64,000 bases of DNA from Pelagibius sp. CAU 1746 (lineage in GTDB: Bacteria; Pseudomonadota; Alphaproteobacteria; Kiloniellales; Kiloniellaceae). The position numbers and the translations under genes were made by a program. Within the stretch, counting starts at the first letter, position 1, and every line of letters starts with the position of its first letter. Positions 1-7,674 of the stretch are shown here, in pieces. The notes under the pieces are model-generated. The model had not been told where the DNA came from, did no database searches, and saw nothing but the letters and a program-made list of their open reading frames with translations. The stretch covers positions 1,426,001-1,490,000 of the forward strand of contig NZ_JBDOQT010000001.1 of assembly GCF_039839785.1 (NCBI RefSeq), given 5' to 3'.

Positions 1-737
1 ACGGGCTGTTTGTCGCGCACCTTCACGGCGATGTCGTGCAGCACGCCGTAGCGTAGGTCGATGGCGTAGTTCAGCCGGAACAAGCGGCCGGGCGTGTCAT
101 GCTGCTGCGAAAAGTACTGAAACAGACGTTCGCGCCCGATGCAGGAGTTCGCGTATTCGCCCGGTGGCGTCAGCTTGGTCGTCTCGTCCGCCCCGCCGCC
201 GTCCACCGGCACGAAGCTGTAGACGCAGCCGGTCGAGAAACTCACCAGGCGCGACGCCCGGAATGTTTGCGCGACCAGGGCCGGCACATAGGCGTTCATC
301 GCCCAGGTCAGGGGCTCGTCGCCGCCCGAGCCGAACTTGCGGCCCGCCATGAAAATCACGTTCTTGCAGAACGGCAGCCGCGACACCGCCTCCGGATCCA
401 AGAGGTCGCAGGCGATCGTTTCGACGCCCTGTTCATCGAGGCCCTCCCGCAGGTCGGGCTCGCTAAAGCGAGCTACCGCGATCACGCGCTTGCCCGGCGC
501 CGCGCGCCGCGCAAGACAGGCAAGGCTCGGCCCCATCTTGCCGCCGGCCCCGAGCACCATGATGTCGCCGTCGGTGGCTGCCAGATCGTCGATCAAGGCC
601 TCGCTCGGGCGCGCCAGAAATTCTTCCAGCGCCGCCACGTCGGCGAAGCGCTCCGGCAGCTTGTGCGCCGACAAGAGGCAGGGAGTCGTCTGAGATTCTT
701 TGCGCGCCTTGCTCATCGCGCCCACCACTTCGCTCAC
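1..737 (-). CDS. NAD(P)-dependent epimerase/dehydratase family protein (3' end cut by window edge)
   Basis: The reverse strand reads into a Rossmann-type oxidoreductase of the extended short-chain/epimerase class and continues past the left edge, so the C-terminus is missing. A dinucleotide-binding motif VLGAGGKMG lies at about residues 60-68, followed by a beta-alpha pattern and a STGCVYSF segment where the catalytic Ser/Thr would be. The expected YxxxK reads YANSC, so the usual catalytic lysine is not visible in the part seen. I chose a GTG start that overlaps the permease stop as GTGA, with GAGG five bases ahead; an ATG at 716 is the alternative. It is translationally coupled to the ABC permease gene, so it probably acts on the imported compound or its product. 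The substrate is not known. Confidence 0.72.
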   Translation of the reverse strand, partial: MSEVVGAMSKARKESQTTPCLLSAHKLPERFADVAALEEFLARPSEALIDDLAATDGDIMVLGAGGKMGPSLACLARRAAPGKRVIAVARFSEPDLREGLDEQGVETIACDLLDPEAVSRLPFCKNVIFMAGRKFGSGGDEPLTWAMNAYVPALVAQTFRASRLVSFSTGCVYSFVPVDGGGADETTKLTPPGEYANSCIGRERLFQYFSQQHDTPGRLFRLNYAIDLRYGVLHDIAVKVRDKQP

Positions 738-1585
738 GACATCCTCGCATCTTTGGGAACGGAAAAATACTCGAGTACCAACACCAGCAGGTAGAGCAGA
801 ACGCCGAGGCCGGTGATCAGGATCACCGCCATGAACATGGCCGGCGTGTCCAGGCTTGCCTGCACTTGGATCATCAGATAGCCGAGCCCACGCTCGGAGG
901 CGATGAACTCGCCGACCACCGCGCCGGCGACCGCCAGGATCGAGGCCACTTTCATGCCGGAGAAGATATAGGGCAGCGCGCCGGGCAGTTGGATGTAGAT
1001 GAACTTCTGCCAGCGCGAGCCGCGCAGCGAGTTCACCAGGTCCAGCAGATCCGGCTCGATCTCCCGCAGGCCGCGAATGGTGGTCAGCAGAATCGGAAAG
1101 AAGCAGAGGCTGAAAGTGATGAGAATGTTGGTGCCGATCCCGTAGCTGAACCAGACGATCACCAGCGGACCCAGGGCGACCTTGGGGATCATGTTCAGGG
1201 TCACCAGCAGGGGGAAGACCAGGAGTAGGAGCGCCTTCGACCAGGTGAAGACCAGCGCGCAGGCAACGCCCAGGATCACCGCAAGGGCATAGCCGCCGAA
1301 GATCTCCAGCGTCGTCACCCAGGTGTTCTCGAGCCAGCCATAGTGACTGCCTGACAGGGTCGCCAGAACGTCGCTGGGCGGCGGCAGAATGAAATTCTTG
1401 ACCTCCAGGAGGACGACGAGAACCTCCCAGACCGCGAGGGCGGCGAGATGCACCAGGATCACCACGGCGCGGCGCTGCAGGACTTGGCGGCGCTCCGCGG
1501 CGCGGCGATTGGCTTCGGCGTCCAGAGCCGCCATGTCTTCAGGCGCACTTCCGGAGACCGGTGGGGACTCGGGCATGTTTACCAC
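734..1585 (-). CDS. ABC transporter permease, SsuC/TauC/ThiX class
   Basis: Inner-membrane permease of about 283 residues with roughly six hydrophobic segments after a charged N-terminal tail. The cytoplasmic coupling loop that contacts the ATPase is visible as EIEPDLLDLVNSLRG followed by a conserved LPGALPYIFSGMK stretch, typical of the nitrate/sulfonate/pyrimidine-precursor importer class. A GTG start at 1585 is preferred because GAGGAG lies seven bases upstream; an ATG three codons later (1576) would sit too far from that site. The matching binding protein is encoded at 2565-3551; the ATPase is not in view and may lie beyond the left edge. An operator-like repeat lies about 50 bases upstream. 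The substrate is unknown. Confidence 0.88.
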   Translation of the reverse strand: MVNMPESPPVSGSAPEDMAALDAEANRRAAERRQVLQRRAVVILVHLAALAVWEVLVVLLEVKNFILPPPSDVLATLSGSHYGWLENTWVTTLEIFGGYALAVILGVACALVFTWSKALLLLVFPLLVTLNMIPKVALGPLVIVWFSYGIGTNILITFSLCFFPILLTTIRGLREIEPDLLDLVNSLRGSRWQKFIYIQLPGALPYIFSGMKVASILAVAGAVVGEFIASERGLGYLMIQVQASLDTPAMFMAVILITGLGVLLYLLVLVLEYFSVPKDARMS

Positions 1586-1636
1586 CAAGACACTCCTCTC
1601 ATGAGCCTCGAGCCTACAGGCGGGGTGCCTGGGTGT

Positions 1637-1659
1637 CAACCAACTGGTTGGTTATTTAT
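1637..1659. promoter_or_regulatory. Operator-like repeat, copy 1
   Basis: A 23-base sequence beginning CAACCAACTGGTTGGTTATT, with inverted arms AACCAA/TTGGTT. It overlaps the tetR stop codon and lies just upstream of the permease start. A near copy (21 of 23 bases identical, same orientation) is found at 2334-2356 ahead of tetR. The likely reading is a binding site for the TetR protein encoded between them. Confidence 0.6.
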
Positions 1660-2320
1660 CTGGGCGGAGGGCGGAGAGAACCAGGTCGATAACGTGCTGA
1701 CGCCGGCGGGCAACCTCTCCCGGCGCCGCCATGTCGCGGTCGAAGATGGCCGAGAGCGTGCTGTTGTTGGAGAAATAGAAGTACGATAGTCCGGCGATGG
1801 AAATGTAGAGATTGACCGGCCCGAAGCGGTCGTTGAAAACGCCTTCGCCGATGCCTCTGCCGAGGGTTTCCTTGATCAGTTCGACCAGCGGCGAGTGCAT
1901 CGCCACCACCTCGCTGGACTCCGCCAGGTGGCGCGCGCTCATCCGGTTTTCGTCGTTGAGAAGGGCGATGAATTCAGGGTGTTCGGCAAGATAATCGAAG
2001 GAAAAACCGACCAGGCGCTCCATCGCGGCCGGCGGTGACAGATCGGAGAGCTGCAGTTCCTTTTCCCGCTCTCGGATGCGGCCATAGACCTCCTCCAGCG
2101 ACGCGAAGTAGAGGTCTTCCTTGCTGCCGAAGTAGTGGTAGACGAGCTGCTTGTTGACCGCGGCGCGGCGCGCGATCTCGTCGACCCGGGCGCCGGCCAG
2201 CCCCTTGTCGGCGAACTCCGAGATCGAGGCCTCCAGCAGCGCCTGGCGGGTGGCCTGGGGGTCACGGCGCGCCCCACGGGCGGGCTGGCCGGCGCGGCGG
2301 GAGGCGGAGGGTTTCGGCAT
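1652..2320 (-). CDS. TetR-family transcriptional repressor
   Basis: A 222-residue regulator. The N-terminal helix-turn-helix lies at about residues 25-70, with the typical end VNKQLVYHYFGSKEDLYFASL. The all-helical ligand domain follows and I cannot assign its ligand. A disordered, basic Arg/Pro-rich leader of about 20 residues precedes the DNA-binding domain. The gene sits between the binding-protein gene (divergent) and the permease gene (same strand), and copies of one operator-like sequence lie at both its ends. This suggests that it represses itself and both arms of the transporter. Its arrangement resembles RutR-type pyrimidine regulators, but the repeat differs from the RutR site, so that parallel is only suggestive. 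Confidence 0.88.
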   Translation of the reverse strand: MPKPSASRRAGQPARGARRDPQATRQALLEASISEFADKGLAGARVDEIARRAAVNKQLVYHYFGSKEDLYFASLEEVYGRIREREKELQLSDLSPPAAMERLVGFSFDYLAEHPEFIALLNDENRMSARHLAESSEVVAMHSPLVELIKETLGRGIGEGVFNDRFGPVNLYISIAGLSYFYFSNNSTLSAIFDRDMAAPGEVARRRQHVIDLVLSALRPDK

Positions 2321-2333
2321 ACAGACCTCGTTT

Positions 2334-2356
2334 CAACCAACTAGTTGATTATTTAT
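2334..2356. promoter_or_regulatory. Operator-like repeat, copy 2
   Basis: The second copy of the 23-base element, here containing the perfect palindrome CAACTAGTTG and followed by the same ATTTAT tail as copy 1. It lies 14 bases ahead of the tetR start codon, in the divergent promoter region shared with the binding-protein gene, and so could control both directions. Confidence 0.6.
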
Positions 2357-2564
2357 TGATCGGCTAAGAGAGAATGGGTATCGTCCCGAAGAGTGGTTGC
2401 CAATCCCGTAGTTTACTTTCTGTCCGCACAAGGCGTTCCCTGCAAGCTTACAGCAAGGGGCCAAGGCGGGGCGAAGACAGAAGCGAAAGGGCCGTAACGG
2501 GCGCCGGTTCGGGATTTCTCATCAAGGAGACGAAGGGCGACGGGAACGAGAACAGGAGGCACTG

Positions 2565-3551
2565 GTGAAACAGCTACGACTTTTGGCCCTGGCGGCCGCA
2601 GCCCTGACCCCTATGAGCGCGGCAGCCGAAGAAATCGACATGATCCTTAACTGGGTGCCCACGGCCGACCACGCCCCCTACTTCTATGCCGTCGAGGCCG
2701 GTTGGTACGAGGAAGCGGGGATCACCCTGAACATCGAAGCCGGGCGCGGCTCCGGTGCGGCGGCACAGCGTGTCGGCGCCGGCATCTCCCCGATCGGTGT
2801 CGCCGACATGGCCACCGCCCTGGTCGCCAAGAGCAAGGGCGCGGACTTCGTTGCCGTGATGGCGGTTTATGCGAATTCACCCCAGGGCTTCTATTGGCTG
2901 AAGAGCAACGGCATTTCCGGTCCGGCCGACTTTGCCGGCCGCAAGATCGGCAATCCGCCGGCCGACGCCTCCCGGGTGATGTGGCCTATGTTCGCACAGG
3001 AAGTCGGCATTGCGCCGGATTCCGTGCGTTTCGTGAACGTCAGCCCGCAGGCCAAGCTGCCTTCCCTGAAGAGCGGTGCTATCGACATTACGAGCGACTT
3101 CTACAACGAGCACGACCTTAAGGTGCGGGAGTTCGGCGACGATCTCGGCTTCGTCGCTTGGCGCGACATCGGGGTCAACCCCTATGGCAACGCGGTGATC
3201 GTCAATGCCGAATTCATGAAAGACAATCCCGATACCGTCGCGACCTTCACCAAGGTCACCCAGCGCGCCTTCAAGGCCTGTGTGGAGAACGTCGAGCCCT
3301 GTCTCGACGCGCTGCTGGCGAGCGTTTCCGGATTGGACCGGCAGAATCAGCGCGATCAGTGGAACCGGATCAAGGAACTGATGCGCGACGACACCACGAC
3401 TTCCGTAGCTCTCGGCGCCTTCGACGACTCCCGCATGGCCGCCGACTACCGGATGGTCGAAACGCACTTCGGTGTCGAGCAGCCCTTTGACGTGAAGGCC
3501 GTGTACACGAACGCGTTGCTCGACCTCACCATCAAGATGGCGAAGGAATAA
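2565..3551 (+). CDS. NMT1/THI5-like ABC substrate-binding protein
   Basis: A 328-residue periplasmic binding protein with a Sec signal peptide (MKQLRLLALAAAALTPMSAAA). The mature protein opens IDMILNWVPTADHAPYFYA, the signature start of the ThiY/RibY/NMT1 family, which includes importers of hydroxymethylpyrimidine-like and riboflavin-like compounds. The motif GSGAAAQRVGAG resembles the family's small-ligand loop. The start is GTG, set by a strong AGGAGG five bases upstream at 2554-2559. It is transcribed divergently from tetR and the permease but belongs to the same system. The actual ligand (thiamine precursor, pyrimidine or other) cannot be read from the sequence. Confidence 0.88.
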   Translation: MKQLRLLALAAAALTPMSAAAEEIDMILNWVPTADHAPYFYAVEAGWYEEAGITLNIEAGRGSGAAAQRVGAGISPIGVADMATALVAKSKGADFVAVMAVYANSPQGFYWLKSNGISGPADFAGRKIGNPPADASRVMWPMFAQEVGIAPDSVRFVNVSPQAKLPSLKSGAIDITSDFYNEHDLKVREFGDDLGFVAWRDIGVNPYGNAVIVNAEFMKDNPDTVATFTKVTQRAFKACVENVEPCLDALLASVSGLDRQNQRDQWNRIKELMRDDTTTSVALGAFDDSRMAADYRMVETHFGVEQPFDVKAVYTNALLDLTIKMAKE

Positions 3552-3561
3552 CCCGCTTGTT

Positions 3562-3585
3562 CCCGGCCGCTTCCGGGCGGCCGGG
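3562..3585 (+). terminator. Hairpin after the NMT1-like binding protein
   Basis: CCCGGCCGC and GCGGCCGGG form a perfect 9-bp stem around a 6-base loop, ten bases after the stop codon. No T-run follows, so it is either a weak intrinsic terminator or an mRNA 3' end stabiliser. Confidence 0.5.
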
Positions 3586-3636
3586 CCCGCCTCCCTCTTC
3601 GCCGCCTTTCCGAGGGAGCGGCCCTGGCGAAGACGC

Positions 3637-4332
3637 CTACCGGGAACTCTCGTTGCCGAGCATTTGTTTTTCATAGACCGACGAGATGTTGCTGCCGTCC
3701 CAAATGTAGCAGAGGTGACGTTCCTGACGGGCGTTGGACAGAAGCCGTGGGCGGAATACGGCGGCGCATTCTCCCGCCGTGCGCCGCACGCTGTCATAGG
3801 CGATTCCGTCGGAGGCTTGCCGGCGCAGGCTCCGCGCCAAATGCTGACTCGCGGCGTAGTCGTTCTTGTCGTAGACGAGCGCGTAGTCCGCCTTCCTTTT
3901 GCGCAGATCATGCAGGTCGCCCGCGAGGTCGATGAGGTAGACGCGCATGTCCAGCTCCATGCGCGCCTGCGCCGTCGCCCTCATGAAGCGCTCACGATGG
4001 TGCTTCGTCTCGGCGATCGCGGTGGCGAGATCGCCGGCGGCGTAGAACACGCCGTAGCTGCCGTCGGAGAACCGGCTGCCGTCGGGGTTGAGATGGGTGA
4101 AGGCCGCCATGACGATGCTGGTGCCGGGACCGCTGATCCGGTCTTCGGGCGGGATCAGGCGAATGTCGCCAACCTCGTCCCGGATGCGCGGGTTGGTCAG
4201 AGCCTCCAGTTCGAAGACCGCTTCCAGGTCGTCCGGGTCGGTTATCCGCTCGAACAGCTGGATAGGCGGAAACCGGCTCGGGATGATCCGCCAGCACGGT
4301 TTCCACTCGATGCTGGCAAGCGGCGGCGTCAC
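3637..4332 (-). CDS. RES-domain toxin (NAD+-targeting) of a RES/Xre toxin-antitoxin pair
   Basis: A 231-residue RES-family protein. The family is named for conserved Arg, Glu and Ser, which can be placed here in GSRFSDGSYGVFYAA, AIAETKHH and GIAYDSVRR. Characterised members (MbcT, Res) degrade NAD+ in the cytoplasm and arrest growth when free of antitoxin. The reading frame is open far upstream, but the real start is the GTG at 4332, which overlaps the antitoxin stop as GTGA, giving normal family length. It follows its antitoxin gene directly, so the two are made together. No truncation is visible and all three signature residues are present, so it should be active. Confidence 0.85.
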   Translation of the reverse strand: MTPPLASIEWKPCWRIIPSRFPPIQLFERITDPDDLEAVFELEALTNPRIRDEVGDIRLIPPEDRISGPGTSIVMAAFTHLNPDGSRFSDGSYGVFYAAGDLATAIAETKHHRERFMRATAQARMELDMRVYLIDLAGDLHDLRKRKADYALVYDKNDYAASQHLARSLRRQASDGIAYDSVRRTAGECAAVFRPRLLSNARQERHLCYIWDGSNISSVYEKQMLGNESSR

Positions 4333-4733
4333 GCCCAGCCGCCGCGCTGCGCATCCAGGTATTGCCGCACGACGAAGAGGTCGGCGACCTGGCCCGACAA
4401 CATCCGTTCGAGCGCGGAGCGCCCACCGAACAGCGGCGCGGCGTTCGCTCGCCGCACCCATTCGTCGGCTGCCCTCTCGTCGGGAAGCAGCACCTGCAGG
4501 GCCTTGTAGATCCCGAGGATATAAGAGAGGCGCTCCAAGGTGTCCTTGGGCAGGGCCGTGTTCGGGTCTTTTTTCCATTTGAAGAAGGTCGAGCGCGCCG
4601 TCAGTCCGAGCAGCGCCATCTGTTCGTCCACGGAAAGCCCCCAGAGGCCGGCAATTCTGAAGAAAGCGCGCAGGCCGGCCCCCGACAGGCTCTTGCGGTC
4701 GGCCGCTGCCGCGCGGGGTTCGGTCTTCATCAT
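4329..4733 (-). CDS. Xre/MbcA/ParS-type antitoxin
   Basis: A 134-residue partner of the RES toxin. The N-terminal half (about residues 18-70) is an Xre-like helical DNA-binding region ending in LTARSTFFKWKKDPNTALPKDTLERL; the C-terminal half (GGRSALERMLSGQVADLFVVRQYLDAQ) is the toxin-binding MbcA/ParS domain that blocks the toxin's active-site pocket in characterised pairs. Two ATG codons are adjacent (4733, 4730); GGAG sits four and seven bases ahead of them. The AT-rich palindromic region immediately upstream is the likely autoregulatory site, since antitoxins of this class usually repress their own promoter. Confidence 0.85.
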   Translation of the reverse strand: MMKTEPRAAAADRKSLSGAGLRAFFRIAGLWGLSVDEQMALLGLTARSTFFKWKKDPNTALPKDTLERLSYILGIYKALQVLLPDERAADEWVRRANAAPLFGGRSALERMLSGQVADLFVVRQYLDAQRGGWA

Positions 4734-4739
4734 AATACT

Positions 4740-4778
4740 CCATAAGTAGTCTATAATAAATATATAGTCTATTTATGG
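4740..4778. promoter_or_regulatory. AT-rich operator/promoter of the toxin-antitoxin operon
   Basis: A 39-base AT-rich island in GC-rich surroundings. CCATAA at its left end is the inverted partner of TTATGG at its right end, and TAGTCTAT occurs twice in direct orientation (4747-4754 and 4765-4772, 18 bases apart). This is the expected place for antitoxin binding and the operon promoter. Confidence 0.6.
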
Positions 4779-4938
4779 ACTTTCCGCAACAACCAATTCG
4801 GGGCGCCCCAAGCCGCCGGGAAGGCTGGCTTCTTGCCGGCTTCCTGGGGGACAGGGGCTTCCTTGGCGTTTGACAGCGCAATCGGATTGGTCAAAACTCG
4901 GAGGTCAGGCGCCGCGCGACGGCGCGTCATACAAACAT

Positions 4939-4967
4939 GCGGAAAGACCGCGCGAGGCAGCGTTGCC
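4939..4967 (+). promoter_or_regulatory. Candidate AmiR/ANTAR RNA target: two small hairpins
   Basis: Hairpin A is GCGG-AAAGA-CCGC (4939-4951); hairpin B is GGC-AGCGTT-GCC (4956-4967). Known ANTAR targets are paired hairpins whose hexaloops carry A at position 1 and G at position 4. Loop B fits (A1, G4); loop A also has A1 and G4 but closes as a five-base loop. The 3' arm of hairpin B is the first part of the following terminator stem, so the two structures exclude each other. The stems are short, so this is a candidate. Confidence 0.45.
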
Positions 4968-5010
4968 CCAGAACCGCCCTGACAGAAGGGACGGGTCTTG
5001 GGGCTTTTTT
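4965..5010 (+). terminator. Intrinsic terminator in the amiC leader (attenuator)
   Basis: GCCCCA (4965-4970) pairs with TGGGGC (4999-5004) and inner CCCT/AGGG segments extend an imperfect stem; six Ts follow at once (5005-5010). It lies only 20 bases before the amiC start, on the coding strand, so it can only act as an attenuator. AmiR, encoded in the same operon, is the obvious candidate to relieve it. Confidence 0.75.
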
Positions 5011-5030
5011 CGTTTTAGGAGCGGGTTTTG

Positions 5031-6215
5031 ATGTCAGGGGAGATCCCCCTCGGGATCCTGTTTTCGGTCACCGGGACCTACAGTCTGATCGGTCAGGCCT
5101 GCCTGGCCGGCGCGCGTCTGGGGCTGGAAGAGGTCAACGGCGACCCGCGCTATCCCTTCCGCTTCCGTGCCGAGATCGAAGATCCCGGCGCGAATATCGA
5201 CGACTATCACGCGCTGAGCGAGGCGATGCTGCGCGAGCGGGGCTGCCGCCACATCATCGGTACCATCACCTCGATCGGGCGCAAGGAAGTCATCCCGATC
5301 ATCGAGAAGTACGATGCGCTGCTCTGGTACATGTGCCCCTACGAGGGCTTCGAGTGCTGCGAGAACGTCATCTACACCGGCGCCAGCCCCAACCAGCACA
5401 TCGTTCCGCTGTTCCGCCATCTGCTGCCGCGCTACGGCAAGCGGGTTTACCTCGTCGGTTCCAACTACATCTGGGGCTGGGAAACCAACCGCACCGCGCG
5501 CGAACTGGTGCAGGCCTCCGGCGGCGAGGTGGCGGGCGAAAAATATCTACCCTTCTCGGCGCAGGACGTCGGGCGCCTGATCGAGGACATCCGCGAGCAG
5601 CGGCCCGACTTCGTCCTCAACAATCTGGTGGGCACTTCCAGCTACGCCTTCCTGGCCGCCTATCATGCCGCCGCGCGCGAAGACGCTTCCTTCGCGCCGG
5701 GACGCCGCCCGGTGGTGAGCTGCAACCTGACCGAGGCCGAGCTGGACAGCGTCGGCCCGGCGCAGGCCGGCCTGATCTCCACCGCCATCTACTTCGACAG
5801 CCTGGAAACCCCGGCCAGCCACGCTTTCCGCCAGCGGGTCCGGGCGCGTTTCGGCGCGGCGCGGCGCAACTCGGTCTACCTGGTGAACGCCTATGTCGCC
5901 GTGAAGCTGCTGGCCGAGGCGATCCTCGCCTGCGGCAGCGACGAGATCGAGGCGGTGAAGGAGGCGCTCTTCGCGCTCGACCTGGATACGCCGCTGGGGA
6001 CGACCCGGATCGATCGCCGCACCAATCACGCGGCGCTCAGGCCCTACATCGGCCGGGTCGAGGGAGACGGCGTCTTCAAGGTCATCGAGGCGGCGCCGGA
6101 GCCCATTGCTGCGGACCCCTACCTGGTCGATTTCGACGCCCGCGCCTTCGCCGCCGATGTCGAGCGCCGCTCCGCGGCGGGCACCGGCCCGGCCCGCTTG
6201 AAGGTGGTGAAATGA
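5031..6215 (+). CDS. amiC: AmiC-like amide-sensing negative regulator
   Basis: A 394-residue periplasmic-binding-protein fold without any signal peptide, so it acts in the cytoplasm. It carries the family landmarks GILFSVTGTYSLIGQA, PYEGFECCENVIYTGASPNQH, and a hinge region near YLVGSNYIWGWETNR. In Pseudomonas, AmiC binds short aliphatic amides and holds the antiterminator AmiR inactive; when inducer binds, AmiR is released. Here amiR follows with an ATGA overlap, matching that partnership. The ATG at 5031 has AGGAG nine bases upstream; a TTG directly before it is possible. The same fold is used for urea/branched-chain amino acid binding proteins, but the missing signal peptide and adjacent amiR favour a sensor. 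Confidence 0.87.
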   Translation: MSGEIPLGILFSVTGTYSLIGQACLAGARLGLEEVNGDPRYPFRFRAEIEDPGANIDDYHALSEAMLRERGCRHIIGTITSIGRKEVIPIIEKYDALLWYMCPYEGFECCENVIYTGASPNQHIVPLFRHLLPRYGKRVYLVGSNYIWGWETNRTARELVQASGGEVAGEKYLPFSAQDVGRLIEDIREQRPDFVLNNLVGTSSYAFLAAYHAAAREDASFAPGRRPVVSCNLTEAELDSVGPAQAGLISTAIYFDSLETPASHAFRQRVRARFGAARRNSVYLVNAYVAVKLLAEAILACGSDEIEAVKEALFALDLDTPLGTTRIDRRTNHAALRPYIGRVEGDGVFKVIEAAPEPIAADPYLVDFDARAFAADVERRSAAGTGPARLKVVK

Positions 6216-6829
6216 ACGGCTTCCGCACGCCCAACTTCCGCGGCTGGCAGGTGGCGGTCCTGCACCGCGAGGATGCGGGCATGCAGCGGCTGGCCCGCCA
6301 ACTGGAGCGCTTCGGCGTCGCCACGCAATTCGCCTGGCCCTGCCTGGAACGCCTGGAACCGGCGGTCAAGGCGGTGTTCTTCGACGGCGACAGCGGCTAC
6401 GACGGTCTCTTTCCCTGGCCCGCCGGCCAGCCGCCCGTGCCGCTCATCGCGCTGATGCGCTCCGAGGCGCCGGGGCGCCTGGAATGGGTGATGGCCCAGG
6501 GCATCTCCTCGCACCTCGTCAAGCCGGTGCAGTCCAGCGGCGTCTACAGCGCCCTGGTGCTGGCCAGCCACAGCTTCGCCCAGGCCCGCGAGCAGGAGGC
6601 GCGCATCGAGGCGTTGCGGAAGCGCCTGCGCCAGCGCCCGGAGGTGATCCGCGCGGTGCTGACGCTGATGCGCCTCGGCGGCCTGGACGAGGACAAGGCC
6701 TTCGCGATCCTGCGCGCCGCCGCCATGGAGCGGCGCGTCACCGTGGAAGCTCTCTGCGCGGCCGCCGACGAGGTCGTCCTGCGCGCGCTCTTGCCCCGGC
6801 GCCAAAGCGGTGGTTTCGGCGTGCGATGA
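6212..6829 (+). CDS. amiR: AmiR-like ANTAR antiterminator
   Basis: A 205-residue protein with an N-terminal pseudo-receiver domain (about residues 10-125) that lacks the phosphorylation signature of true response regulators, a coiled-coil linker (EQEARIEALRKRLRQ) and a C-terminal ANTAR RNA-binding domain with the typical AVLTLMRLGGLDEDKAFAIL and RRVTVEALCAAADEVV helices. ANTAR proteins bind paired hairpins in leader RNA and stop terminator formation. The start ATG overlaps the amiC stop as ATGA. The leader ahead of amiC ends in an intrinsic terminator, giving a target in its own operon. The reading frame is open far upstream inside amiC, but that part is a shadow. Confidence 0.85.
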   Translation: MNGFRTPNFRGWQVAVLHREDAGMQRLARQLERFGVATQFAWPCLERLEPAVKAVFFDGDSGYDGLFPWPAGQPPVPLIALMRSEAPGRLEWVMAQGISSHLVKPVQSSGVYSALVLASHSFAQAREQEARIEALRKRLRQRPEVIRAVLTLMRLGGLDEDKAFAILRAAAMERRVTVEALCAAADEVVLRALLPRRQSGGFGVR

Positions 6830-7674
6830 CGGTGCTCAAGGAACTGCTGCGGCGTAAGCTTGCCGTCTTCGGGCTGCTGATCATCGCCGTCATCGTGATC
6901 ATGGCGCTGCTGGCGCCGTTCATCACCCCCTTCGCGCCGGACGCACAGCTCTTCGAGGGGCTGACCTTGGAGGGGGCGCCGCTGCCGCCGGGCGGAGACT
7001 TCATTCTCGGCACCGACCTTCTGGGCCGCGACCTCTTCTCGCGTCTGGTCTACGGCGCGCGCACCTCGCTGGTGATCGGCATCGTCGCCAACGGCGTCGC
7101 CGTGCTCACCGGCGCCATCATCGGCATCACCGCTGGGTTCCTGCGGGGCTTCGTGGGTGCCCTTCTGATGCGCTTCACCGATCTGATGATGGCCTTTCCC
7201 GCACTTCTGCTGGCGATCGTTCTGGCGGCGATCTTCCGTCCCAGCCTGTGGATCGTCGCGCTGGTCATCGCCATGGTGAACTGGGTGCAGGTGGCGCGGG
7301 TCATCTACACCGAGACCATCTCTCTTTCCGAGCGTGATTTCGTCGAGGCGGAGCGCAGCCTCGGCGCCTCGCGGCTGCGCATTCTGGTGCAGCACATCGC
7401 CCCGCACCTGGTGTCGACCATGGTGGTCTGGGCGACGCTGGGCATCGCGACCACGGTGCTACTGGAGGCGACGCTCAGTTTCCTCGGGATCGGCGTGCAA
7501 CCGCCGACGCCAAGCTGGGGCAACATCATCTTCGAGAACCAGACCTACTTCACCACCGCGCCCTGGCTGGTCTTCATTCCCGGCGCGGCGATCCTGCTGC
7601 TGGCATTGTCCTTCAACGTCGTCGGGGACGCCCTGCGCGACATTCTCGACCCCAAGCAGAAGGGCCGAAGCTGA
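6826..7674 (+). CDS. Dpp/Opp-type ABC transporter permease (DppC class)
   Basis: A 282-residue inner-membrane permease. The N-terminal hydrophobic segment is followed by the hallmark GTDLLGRDLFSRLVYGARTSL and, near residues 180-215, the coupling loop ERDFVEAERSLGASRLRILVQHIAPHL. The C-terminal FLGIGVQPPTPSWGNII motif is typical of DppC/OppC. The ATG overlaps the amiR stop as ATGA. It pairs with the DppB-class permease encoded next and the double ATPase at 11238-13043. Gene order (permease C before B, binding protein after) differs from the classic dpp order. The substrate is probably an amide or small peptide, inferred from its AmiC/AmiR control and the downstream amidase. Confidence 0.9.
   Translation: MTVLKELLRRKLAVFGLLIIAVIVIMALLAPFITPFAPDAQLFEGLTLEGAPLPPGGDFILGTDLLGRDLFSRLVYGARTSLVIGIVANGVAVLTGAIIGITAGFLRGFVGALLMRFTDLMMAFPALLLAIVLAAIFRPSLWIVALVIAMVNWVQVARVIYTETISLSERDFVEAERSLGASRLRILVQHIAPHLVSTMVVWATLGIATTVLLEATLSFLGIGVQPPTPSWGNIIFENQTYFTTAPWLVFIPGAAILLLALSFNVVGDALRDILDPKQKGRS

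Noticed and set aside
3637-4881. A 414-codon frame ending in the RES toxin, read as a fused toxin
   Set aside because: The upstream part runs out of frame over the antitoxin gene, which has clear family motifs; the GTGA overlap gives a better toxin start and normal length.
4870-4898. TTGACA followed by AAAACT as the promoter of the amiC leader
   Set aside because: The -35 match is good but the -10 match is poor at the standard spacing, so I did not list it as a promoter.
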